Shown piece after piece: positions 33,886-44,048 of a stretch of 64,000 bases of DNA; within the stretch, counting starts at the first letter, position 1, and the number at the start of each line of letters is the position of its first letter. Under the pieces are notes generated by a model. That model saw nothing but the letters and a program-made list of their open reading frames with translations. It was not told the origin of the DNA and did no database searches. The translations under genes were made by a program, and so were the position numbers. This DNA is from Balamuthia mandrillaris (Eukaryota > Discosea > Longamoebia > Balamuthiidae), in contig JAVKOQ010000047.1 in assembly GCA_031835245.1 (NCBI GenBank), forward strand, positions 1 through 64,000, read 5' to 3'.

Positions 33886-35192
33886 TTGGAAAGGTTTGTT
33901 GGTACCTTTGACCAGATTGGTAAAATGCTCCGGTCATCATGCGTGCTACGATGGCGTCCAAGTCACCAACATCCTTGTCCACAACGCAAGCGGCGTTACC
34001 ACCAAGCTCTAAGACTACCCTCTTCTTACCGGCCTTCTTCTTAAGCTCCCATCCGACCTCAGGGCTTCCTGTGAAAGAAACCAATTTAAATCTTTCGTCA
34101 GTGGTGAAGCGATCGGCGCTGTCGCGAGTGCATGGTAGAATGGAGAAAGCTCCAGGAGGAAGGTTCGTGTGAGATAGGATCTCTCCCAGCAACAAAGCCC
34201 CCACTGGTGTCTTAGAAGCAGCTTTTTAGTCATATCGTGAAGGAAAGAAGACGAGAGTAGAAGAAGAGGAAAAACTAAGTTGTTCAGGGGGAGAAGCAAT
34301 GAAAGGATACGCTTCAACACGAATGGACAACCAACTGCAATAGCAGGAGCTATCTTGTGAGCCTGTGGAAGAGCGTGTTACCAAAAAAACGTGAAACAGA
34401 AAAGAAGAGAAAGGAAGTTACAGCCAGGTTGATAGGAAAGTTGAAGGGTGAAATAAGGGACAACGGTCCAATTGGAAACTTTTTCACGATGGAAGTATAC
34501 CCCTTGGCTCGTGCTGAGATGTCCAATGGAGCTGAAATAGTCACCAAACACATTCCACAAGAACACACAACGTTAAACAGCGTAAAAAGAGAGAGAGGAT
34601 GAAGAAGAAAAGAAATAGAGGTAATGGGCACCATATTCCCCATGGATCCTTACAGCCTCTTCAGCAGCGATCTGAAAAGTGTCGATGGCTCGTGTCACTT
34701 CACCGCGAGCGTCCCTGCATGGGTTCCACAAGCAAGCAAGCAAAAACGTTGAATATCAAAAAAGTGAATAGTGGGTCATTGGGGAGAGGAAGATCTTGTC
34801 TTACTTGATGGGTTTGCCAGCTTCAATGCAAAGAATATAGGCCAGTTCTTCGCTGCGTTCCTTCAACTCCTTGACTACTTGCTCCAGGATCGCCTTTCTT
34901 TCAAAGGAAGCCATTCTCGCAAAAGCAGGCGCCGCTTCTACGCATTTCTACAGGAGAACAAACAAACAAGTCCAACAAATCAGAGGTGTTGTTCAAAAAA
35001 AAAAGAGGACAAAGCAACACATACCTGAATAGCCGCATCCACTACAGCGTCATTGGCGAGCGCCACGCGAGTGGCTACCTCATTGGTGTACTTGTTGGTG
35101 ACTTCCAGGTCTTCATTCTCTTGGACGGGTTGGTTGGCCAAGTAGTACGGGTACAGTTTCTTCATCACTGGTCGTGTGCCGCTGCCCTCCAT
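32819..35192 (-). CDS. NAD(P)-dependent aldehyde dehydrogenase (GAPN / lactaldehyde dehydrogenase-like)
   Basis: Oxidises an aldehyde to an acid, probably in the cytosol. Twelve exons: 35192-35025, 34947-34805, 34714-34632, 34531-34422, 34362-34311, 34221-33906, 33805-33684, 33600-33490, 33404-33344, 33273-33209, 33127-33045 and 32956-32819. They give 483 residues, the normal family length. [10 protein letters not shown], the FTGSPEVG cofactor-loop motif, LELGGN with the general-base Glu near 255, and QSC with the catalytic Cys near 292 are present, with the late EAFGPV and [11 protein letters not shown] blocks. The pattern resembles the non-phosphorylating GAPDH / lactaldehyde dehydrogenase branch; substrate is not fixed by sequence alone. 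Confidence 0.92.
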
Positions 35193-35411
35193 GTTTGTTT
35201 GTTTTGTGCTCACTACTGCTGCTGCTGCTGTTGTAGGCCTACTTTGCTTTGTTGTTGTTTGTGTGGTCACTTCACTGCCCAGCGCCAGAGTGAGAAGCAA
35301 TGCAATAGGGTCCGCACGGGAAGATCGGGAAGATCGGGAAGATCGGCCGACTTTACCAAGAAAACTAATTAGAAAACTATTATTCCCCGACCGAAAATTC
35401 CCCTGTCTCGT

Positions 35412-35485
<74 letters not shown>

Positions 35486-35586
35486 TTCCACCTTCTTTTC
35501 TTCTATTGCTGTTATGCGAGTTATTGGATGGCTACCTGCCCATGAAGTTGATATATAGTTGTCTTCTTCTTATTCTTCGTTCTTCT

Positions 35587-35623
<37 letters not shown>

Positions 35624-35687
35624 GGGGAGAAGGGTACAAAGTTTACGCAAAGGGGGTTTGAAAGAGGTGACAAAAAACTGCAACTAA
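35193..35687. other. Intergenic region with long (CT)n tracts
   Basis: Contains (CT)n at 35415-35482 (about 34 units) and a shorter tract near 35590-35620, plus three GGGAAGATC repeats near 35318-35345. It lies between two minus-strand genes. No gene seen. Confidence 0.7.
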
Positions 35688-37346
35688 CTAAGCATAGTAT
35701 CCAGGGAAAGATCGCCAGAGTGTAGGATCCAAGTACTTCTTGGACCTGCCCGTAGCATTCAGAATAGGTGTTGGGGTCAACTTGTCCTTCCAAGAAAGAT
35801 CCCAAGGTTCGGCCTCGTTGGCATTCTGGTAAAGCTTGCCCACTTCCGGGTTCCAAAAGGACTTGAAGAAGGCAAGTCCCTTAGGCACAAGACTGTATTC
35901 CTGCTGCAAACGGAAGGTGTTGAATCCGTTACGCTCGCTCTTATTGGTGGCTGTGGCTTTGAGCTTTTGCATTAAGAAAGAGAGGTCGTCATCCGTTGTG
36001 GCAATCTTCCCGTCCGTTTGTTCAAAGAGAAGAAAGACGTATCGCTGCTGATCTTTGTAGTGGATTTTTCACCATTTCAGTATTCTAACACAATAAAAGC
36101 GAGAGAGGGGGAGAGAAACGATCGGTTACTCACCACTGAACCTCCTGGGAGCAATAGGGGCGTAATCAACAATAGTTTCGCCTTGGTCCACTTTGTTGCC
36201 TGGAATGTTCATTCTGCGCATGCTTTGCGTTAACTGCCGCTCAAATTACACCACAATACAAAAAAGTGAAAACAGAAGAGCAAGATAAAACTGTACATGA
36301 GCCAGTGTATGTACTCAGTGTCCCGTTGGCCTCCCTTTGATGGGGGCGGCAGCTCAGCAAATGGGCTATCTGTAAAAGGTTAAACAGTAAAAGATGTATT
36401 AGAGTTCTGGCAAAAAAAGTAGCAAATAAATATACAAACTAACCAGGAGTAGTCATCAACAGGGTGTACATTTTCTTTCCCTTGCTCTTATCCTCAAATG
36501 TTACAGTAGGCGCATTGAAGGCCTGTTTATAAAAAAAAAAAACAAAAGAATAAAAGGATTGCGACTCACATCGATAAGTATTCCTTCGCACAAAAATAAA
36601 AGAATGAGTGCATACCACTTGAGGCGGTAACACGTGTCCTTTGCGAACTTGAATATCATTGTAGTCGACCTTGACGATACGTTGGGAGAGCAGAGCGAAG
36701 AGAACAGCGAGCAGAGGGCCGAGAGAAAATCTCGTCAATCACAGTTTTGGGAGAGAGTGTTGGAAAAGGAGGAGGCATACCTTGAGGAAGAGAGGAGGGG
36801 TGAAGGGCTGAGGCAATACATCAGGGAACACGCAGTGAAGCTTTGCCTTTTTCCGGATCTATGTCACCAAGCAAACGCCAATAGCGCGTCAGTCATGCAC
36901 CACTTCGAATGGATTGTGGTTTTTTCTTACCCTGGTGTGAAGAGAGATTTCAGTGCCAGGCTCGGGCTTCCAGTTGGGGTCGCGGACGTAGCGTTGGACG
37001 CCAATTTCCTCTTTGTATGCCTTGATGCGGATTTTAGCTTCTTGGAGGCCCTTTTCGAATCTTTCCAGAGGCGGAGGGCTGGAATAGTCCCGTGCGACCA
37101 TCAATGGAGCGGCTCGCTGTGTAGTTGGACCCAAATGAAAGAAGAACCCAAAAAAGAATCAGAGACTTCTTCTTTAAAAAAAAACATTCAACCGATTTAT
37201 CAAAACATTCCACCCACCCAAGTTGATGTATCCTGCACAGTTCTCACCGCGGTGCTTCTCCGTGATAATAATCTTCCATGGAGGGACCCCCTCCCGTTCG
37301 AGAGGGACAGCCGCAAACCGGCACTTCCTCCTCGCGCTCCTTTCAT
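35688..37346 (-). CDS. MRPL38: Mitochondrial ribosomal protein mL38 (PEBP-like)
   Basis: Large-subunit mitoribosomal protein with a phosphatidylethanolamine-binding-protein fold. Eight exons: 37346-37248, 37116-36931, 36858-36781, 36669-36616, 36522-36444, 36369-36297, 36213-36134 and 36052-35688. They give 337 residues. The first 33 residues are Arg/Ser-rich without acidic residues, a mitochondrial presequence. PEBP landmarks follow: TTPDSP, TEYIHWLI, NIPGNKV, DYAPIAP and QRYVFLLFEQTD. The tail GLAFFKSFWNPEV matches the mL38-specific region (GLSFFQ-RWD) rather than generic PEBP. Confidence 0.88.
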
Positions 37347-37579
37347 TCTTTCTTTTTTTTGTTTCTGTTTCAAGGGTGAGTTCCTTGCAATGAAGCCAAC
37401 TAAGTGTCGAGTTGACAACAGAACGTGAAGGATTTGTCCACGCGGTTCATCAAAATTTCGATGCAAACCGACACCAAAACGTGAAGCCTTTGTCCAGTGC
37501 AGGAGCACCACTGGAGACAAACACAACAAAAAAAGAAAAAGTAGTAGAGCAAGAAGAAAGGGGAGGAGGACAAAGAAAG

Positions 37580-38055
37580 ATGCTGCCTGCTATTTCTGAT
37601 GTGATTTTGTTTTGGTACGCTTGGGTGCTGCTGCCCCACAAAAAAACCTGTTGGAGACTACGTTGCATGGTGATCACTCATGTCCCTCGCTTCTTTTTTT
37701 TTTTTTCACAGCACTTTGATAATCAATGGAGCTGCTGTCCTGAACTTCAAGCTGTACGTATGCACAACTTAAAAACCAACCTGATGGATCCTCTTCTCTG
37801 ACCTGCTTTTTCTGTTTGGAATGTGTCTAGACCAGAGCCTGACCCTTTTGAAGAGGTCAACAAAGCAAGCATCAAATACAAGCTGAAAGAACTGCTTCGG
37901 AACCTACGAATCCTGCGGGTGTTTGTTGCTCTCTGGAACATGGTTGTGATTGCCCTCATGATTGTGTACGTATCACGTTGCTTTCTTCCTTCTTTGTTTT
38001 TTTCTGCCATTTCACTCATTCTTCTTTCGTTGTTTCTAGCATGTTTGGAGGATAA
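37580..38055 (+). CDS. SMIM7: Small integral membrane protein 7
   Basis: Exons 37580-37614, 37712-37753, 37831-37965 and 38040-38055 give 75 residues, the same length as I recall for the human protein. SDVILFCTLIINGAAVLNFK matches the SMIM7 N-terminal helix, and FVALWNMVVIALMIVMFGG the C-terminal helix and ending. The last exon is only 16 bp. Function is unknown; a Golgi/ER membrane location is inferred. It diverges from mL38 with 233 bp between starts. Confidence 0.9.
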
Positions 38056-38459
38056 CACCAACGATGAGGCTCATCTTTTTTTTATTGCTCTTGGAGGCGT
38101 TTCAAAGACAGACTTCTTTGGATCAGCTTGGACAAGAGAGGATGATAGAGAACGAGAGAGGGAGAGAGAGAGAGAGAAGTGAACATATTTGTGGCATCCA
38201 TGCCATCTACCAAACTAAACAAAAACTGCTTGAACATGCACAAATCCCTGCAGCCCAACACCCCAAAGAAAGATCACAGAAGAAGAGATGTGAGAAGATG
38301 GGCTGCGCCAGCTCTTGCTTGCCGCTATTGCGCACCTCCCGCAGCAATAGAGCACCCTTCCAGCACATGCGCTGTAGCTTTGTCGACAATAATTTACAAA
38401 ACAAAAAGTAGCAGGAAGGCTGAAAAAAAGGCGGCGGGCCAACGACAAGAAACACAGGG
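38056..38459. other. Intergenic region
   Basis: About 400 bp between SMIM7 and the Tim14 start, with a (GA)n stretch near 38145-38177. The overlapping ORFs here show no family signal and are treated as UTR. Confidence 0.5.
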
Positions 38460-38865
38460 ATGGTAGGCGGCGTTTTATGTTTGCGTGATTTTGCTTGGGG
38501 TTGGGCAGGACTCATGGGCACGACGTTTGTTTTTTTTTCTTCTTCTTCTTTTGTAGGCTCTCTTTTTAGCGATTGGGTTGGGTGTGGCCGGGGCTGCCCT
38601 GGCTGGACGGTTTGTTGCGCAACAGATTAAGAACAATGGCGGTAGATTGTTCCCAAAGCGAGGTAGTCTCACTTCTTTTTTATCTCATGCTCCTCTTCAG
38701 ATTGAAAACTGAGCACCATTCTGTTAAAAACAGCGCCCTCAGCGCCCGGAGGAATCTCGAAGAGAATGAGCTTCAAAAAATACTACGAAGGAGGATTTGA
38801 ACCGGAAATGACACGAGCAGAAGCTGCTCAAATTTTGAACGTCAGGTACTATACCAACATCCATT

Positions 38866-38901
<36 letters not shown>

Positions 38902-39102
38902 TTGATTTGTTTCCTTTGTAAACTCTGTCGCCCTAACGTTATTTTTTGGAATAATTGCAGAGTAAGCGCCTCCAAAGATAAGATCAAGCAAGCACACAGA
39001 CGGATAATGTTGGCCAACCATCCTGACAACGGTGGCTCTGATTACATGGCCTCCAAAGTGAACGAAGCCAAGGACCTTCTTATGAAGGACCTTGGTGAAT
39101 GA
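38460..39102 (+). CDS. PAM18: Tim14/Pam18 J-domain protein of the mitochondrial import motor
   Basis: Stimulates mitochondrial Hsp70 at the inner-membrane TIM23 translocase. Exons 38460-38462, 38557-38662, 38734-38845 and 38961-39102 give 120 residues. An N-terminal membrane helix ([18 protein letters not shown]) precedes [19 protein letters not shown] and a J domain with the essential HPD ([17 protein letters not shown]) and a NEAKDLL end. The first coding exon carries only the ATG; this start is inferred from phase, because no other upstream Met fits. (CT)n lies in intron 3. Confidence 0.88.
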
Positions 39103-39297
39103 ATCCAAGGCCCTTTTGTTTTTTGCTCTATCTTCTTTCTTTCCTATTCTTATTTATCCACGAACTTATCTGTTGTTCCTGTAGAGGTCTTTTTGCATCA
39201 TAAACACTTGCGTGGTGGTGACGTCTTTGCTGTTACAACGTTCTTCTTATTCTGTGTTCTCTTCTTCGTCCTCTCTTCTTTCTCATCGATACGTGGG

Positions 39298-41699
39298 TCA
39301 GGCACGAGCGGAGGGGGGCGTGGGGGAAGAAGCGAGGCGCAAGAAGGATAGCCGCATGTCGTCGAAAGAAGAGAGAGAAGGCGGCATGCAGTTGTTTCGT
39401 TGTTGCAACAAAACGCGGAGCCGTTGGCACTCCTCTTTGGGAAGCATCAACTTTCTCAACTTTGCTTTTTGTTGTATCCACTTTTGCAAATGCCTTTATG
39501 TGTTTTAGGAGAGCAAGTTAAAAAAACGAACAAAGGGGACGCAAAATCAAGAAGAAATACCGTTGAGTAGAGGAAGGGTCTTGCAGGCAATCAAAGTAAC
39601 GCAGCTTTAGAACTGGGCACAATCCTCTTTCTATTTTTGTTGTTAAACAGACAGAATATGAGAGGAGGAGAGGAGAAAGGGAGAGAGAGAGCACCCCAAA
39701 GAGAACCATCGTTGATGTAGATGCTTGAGTCCCAGTTCTGAAGGATCAAGAGCAAGTGGAGACGGTCTTGCTGGGAAGACTCGTCAGAGCTACAAACAAC
39801 GTAACGAAAGCAAGTGTGAGTGCATGCTGAGTCCAGCAGAAAATATGAGCAAAAGGTCTCCAAGCAATCCTCTCTTTTTGAATTGTGTTAGTTTGTTTTG
39901 GTTTTGAACAAAAGAGAAGATCATTTACCTGAAAATGTTACTGGTGCTCTCGCCCCGTTGAGCAGTAGAAATGGCGTGCTTAAAAAGACGAACGCCACCA
40001 GCCTGACTGGAATACGTTGTTGTGGTACCAGATGCTTCAGTGGCGCTACCCTTGTAGGCTTGTGCCATTTCCAAAAGACCCAAAGGTAGTTGACACTCCT
40101 TGCAATGGGCATACTGCCACTCCGATTCACTGCCCTCCGTGGTTATTCCCTGTAAACAGTGAGAAGAGAAAACAACAAAAATTAAACGGGAGGAGAAGGG
40201 AGAGAGAGGGAGAGAGAGAGAGAACGTACAAGGACAGCTCTGAAAGATGGATGAGAAAGAACGTTGAGTTGAGAGGAATGCAACAGCAGAAATGCATCGG
40301 ATACGAAACAAACGTAGGGAAGGGCCTTTATCTCTCCTCGTGGAAATTGCACAAAGGCACAACAATTGCCACAAGACCACTCGTCAGAGAGTTCAACCCA
40401 ATGCAGCGAAGGTAGGGAGAACACTTTCTCTATAATGGCACCGTTTCTTCCTTCCTCGCCGTGAGGAACATCGTCTCCTTCCCCTACTGATTGTGTGGCT
40501 TCGTGGCCAACGGCAGCCGCAAGCAAAGAAGGAGAAGGAGAAAAAATGGGACGTGAGCAAGAGTGGTGGCCGTGGTGACCGTCTTGTGGGTGGGTATGAC
40601 TGTGATGATGTTGCTGAAGATGGGGCAGAGGTGAAGAGGTGTGTTCAGAAGAGCAAGGAGATGATGGCTGAGAAGTTTCTGTAGCTTCTGTGGATGAAGA
40701 AAAAGAAGACGGAGGGGATTGCCGTGCAAAGAGAGAACATCCGCAGAAACGGCAGTAGAGAGCAGAGAGTTGAGTGGGAGTGGGCAACGGGGCCACAGAC
40801 CGCTGCTCTTGTGCGCGTGGATGGACGATGTGCTGCTCTTCAACAGGAAGAGAGACGATGGGCAGTTTCAACGACAGACAGTCGCTCAACTGTTGAACGG
40901 TGGCCTGATCAGGCTTCACCACTGCCCCTTGCAGCTCTATCCGATGGAGTGGCTGTTGTTCCTCTTTTGTTTTGGTTTGTGGTGCAGAATAGAGGAGAAC
41001 CGCATCAGCAGTTACTTCTGCCCTCATATTCCGCATTGGCGAAGGTGCTTTGTTTTTGGGTGAAGAGGAAGAGGAGGCGGGGGATGTCACCGGTGGCCGC
41101 ACCACCAAGTGGAAACACTGCAAGTTGTGCATCAGCTCCAACAAATAGGGAGGAGCTGCAGAGGATTGCTCCGTATCTTTCGCATGGATCGTAGGTTCTG
41201 TGGGGTTTGAGGCATTTGTCCTCGCAATGTTGGCGTTGCTCTCGTTGGTGTTGGTGGTGTTGCTGTTGTTGGCGTTTTTACAGCACAGCTGGCGGTGCCG
41301 ACGCACCCAGTCCTCGTTTTGGCAGCGTCGGCAGCAGTAGGGCACTATCCGGCCCTGCGCCCGGCACCAGGAGCACAGCTTGAAGCGCTCTCCGCCCTCT
41401 GCCACCACCTCCGCCTCTCTCTTTCGACAGGCAGGGTTGGAGCACTCCCTGCGCGCTGCATGAGAGAGCTCCCCGGCTCGCAAGCCAAGCTTGGAGAGGT
41501 CGTAGCACAACCCTTTTGTGGTTGTGGTTGTGCTCCTGCTGCCGTTGCCTTGTTGTTGGTGATCCTCTTCGGAGCGGCCGCCAACCAGAGGAAGCGTGGC
41601 CGCAAGGCGATAGTTTTCCCAAGCAAAGGATTTCTTTCGATGCAGAAAGGCCTCGTCCTCGAAGGGTTTCTCTCCCTTGTGCTTCTGCGCTTCGTTCAT
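39298..41699 (-). CDS. UBE3D: MYND zinc-finger / UBE3D-like (HECT_2) E3 ubiquitin ligase fusion
   Basis: Exons 41699-40230, 40149-39929, 39789-39695, 39612-39561 and 39493-39298 give 677 residues. A MYND-type finger lies at about residues 85-140 (CSWCRAQGRIVPYCCRRC then C-terminal HRQLCC). Low-complexity Asn/Thr/Ser and His-rich segments follow. The C-terminal half has UBE3D features: YCRFCGCSL, LPSLHWVELSDEWSCGNCC, HCKECQLPLG and a LLILQNW strand near the end. UBE3D binds E2 enzymes and has E3 activity. The MYND addition is not something I associate with animal UBE3D. Confidence 0.8.
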
Positions 41700-41827
41700 C
41701 TTTTTTTGTGCCTAAGGTACCATGTCGTCACGAATTACGAAAAGCTCCTGAATTTCAAGTCGTCATGACTTATTTTTATATATATATTTTTCGTAGACAA
41801 AAGAACAGAGACAAAGAGAGAGAAGAG

Positions 41828-43244
41828 ATGTTGGGAGAAGAGGAGTTCGAGGTGGTGGACGGAGGGCTTGGGCAGGACGGCTCCTCCATGTATGATGGGG
41901 GCATGGGGAGCTTCCATGGAAGGCGGGGTTGGGGTGGGGGCGAGGAGGACGACCGGTGGGACCACCTGGAGACCGGGATGGAGAGAGAGAAAGAGCGGCG
42001 AGAGGCTGAAGGGGAGGCAGAGGGAGAGGAGCCAGACGACAGGCTGGTGCTCGTGACTGGAGCTACGGGGCTCATAGGGAATGCTGTGGCAAGACAGCTG
42101 CTTGCAAGGGGTAGGAAAGTTCGGGCCATGGTCAGGGATGTACAGAGAGCAAGGCAATGCCTGCCCATGGCCTGCGAAGTGGTGCGAGGCTCTCTTGGCA
42201 GCCGAGAAGCCATCGAACGTGCCATGGAAGACTGCTCCATCGTCTACCATTGTGCAGGTTTGTTTGTTTGTTTTTCCTTTCGAAAACACCAAAGTCTCTT
42301 GCTTCTTTTCGAAAACGAAAGACCCCTTGCGCTTTCCTTCATGTCCATTCGTCACCCTCCCTAACCTTCCGATGGCAGGCCTGCCTGAGCAGTGGTCGGT
42401 GGAGGCGAGCAACTACCACAACGCGAATGTGCAGGGCACTAAGAACGTGGTGGACGTGGCGGTGGCTCTGGACGTCCAGAAGCTGGTCTACACGTCCACC
42501 GTGCAGGTGTTTGCCCACCAGCCAGGGGTCTCCTTCACCGAGGCGGCCCCGCTCGGCTACCCTGATGCCAACAGGAGCACGGCTACGCCCTACGAGCGCT
42601 CCATGATGGAAGCGGAGCGCATCGTCCTGAGGGCCATCAAGGAGAGGGACCTCCCTGCGGTGATCCTCTACTGCGCCCCCGTCTATGGCCCAGGGCCGGC
42701 CTCCTCTCCTGGCCTCAACGACTACATTCTTCGCCTGTCCCGTGGCGAACTCTCCTCCACGGCTTCCCCTGGCACGGGAGGGGGGCTACCGTTGTTGTAC
42801 AGCGAGGACTGCGCGCGAGGGCACATCCTTGCGGAGCGCAAAGCCACCATCGGTGGGCGCTACATCCTCAGCGACAGCTACTACACGCTGGAGGACATCG
42901 CCAGCTACGTCCGTGGCATTTGCCCTTCCTTTGGGTCCTCCAACGGCTACCACCATCACCACAGCAATGGCTTTGGCGCCAGTAGTGGCAGCGGGGGCGG
43001 TGGGCTGTTGAACCAGTGGGTGGCTCAGACGGTGTCCGCAGCACAAGAGGCGTGGGCCACCATGACCAACGGCAAGAACGCGGTGGGGGTAGCCCCCTTC
43101 CCTTCAGCCATGCTGCGGTACGCAGCCAGTCACGCTTTGCCCTCGGCAGAGAAGGCAGGGAGCGAGCTGGAAGGGTGGAGGCCGTTGACTCCCTTGTTTG
43201 AAGGGCTTCATGACACCATCCTGTACAGCCGGTCCATGATGTGA
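41828..43244 (+). CDS. NAD-dependent epimerase/dehydratase-like (extended SDR)
   Basis: Exons 41828-42257 and 42379-43244 give 431 residues. A Gly/Glu-rich N-terminal extension of about 70 residues precedes a Rossmann core with VLVTGATGLIGNAVARQLL, an STVQVF strand and a Y-X3 (M-E) region at YERSMMEAE where the usual catalytic Lys of YxxxK is not seen (YERSM). The segment PAVILYCAPVYGPG and a His/Gly/Ser linker follow. It resembles dihydroflavonol-4-reductase-like SDRs; the missing Lys makes enzymatic activity uncertain. Substrate unknown. Start at 41828 is the first Met before the acidic extension; 41767 is possible. Confidence 0.8.
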
Positions 43245-44048
43245 TCAGTGGGAATGCAAGGGGGTGAAGAGGAAAGCGAGACTGTTGTGCTTGAAAGTTT
43301 TGTTTATTTTTGTGTGCATAAAAAAAACAAATGTAGAAAAACCACCAAAGAACACCAAAGGAGTAAGTACCCTGCAAGGATGGAAAAGAATGAGAAACAA
43401 TAAGACCAAAAAAAATAAATAAAGGAAAAACAAGCTAATTGGGGCTGAGTGTCAGCATGAAAAAAAGAAATCTTCAACTGCTGCGATCATGTAAAGACTA
43501 CAGTGAACGCAGGTTCAGATTCGTCATCTAATAAAATAATAAAACATCATACAAAAAGCCAAATAGAAAAAAAAAAGGGGGCGCGTGACCGGCCCACATA
43601 CCTAATCAAAGTAATCACTCCGACAGGCGAAACCACAAGATAATCAAAAATACCTACAGTGATACCAGGAGTGAGAAAATCAAAAATATGAAATACAAAA
43701 ATATGAAATAAAAACAGTAGTGCGGGAAGGTCAGGTAAAAATGGCTTGATAAATAACAAGAGAGGTAGTAATCACAGTCGATATTATGGGGAAAAAAGAA
43801 TATTCTTTTTTCGAATTCATCACTCTCCTCCCCGCAAACAAAGGACAAGACAGCAATCAACCAAAAAAAACTTGTGGCCGTACCTTGGGGCGAAGATTTC
43901 AGGTGTGTTGTTGTCAGTGTGTTTAAAAAAAAAGAAAAGAAAACAGGCAAAGTCTGCGGTAAAAAGTAGCGCAGAGCGAGGGAGAGGGTTCTGAAGGTGA
44001 GAAACTGGTAAGAATGCTTCCAACCGCTAACCCTAACCCAGAATTTTT
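43245..44048. other. Intergenic region
   Basis: About 800 bp, AT-rich with poly-A runs. No gene supported on either strand. A telomere-like box sits at its right end. Confidence 0.55.
44027..44039 (+). promoter_or_regulatory. Telomere-like box just upstream of the FAR-GNPAT start
   Basis: CTAACCCTAACCC lies 9 bp before the ATG. It could be a core-promoter or leader element; similar boxes occur near 27740 and 31455. Confidence 0.3.

Noticed and set aside
36634-37428. 264-residue + frame over mL38
   Set aside because: Antisense shadow; the minus-strand exons have a clear PEBP/mL38 pattern.
38064-38466. Cys-rich small ORFs after SMIM7
   Set aside because: Overlap in different frames, contain a GA microsatellite, and match no family.
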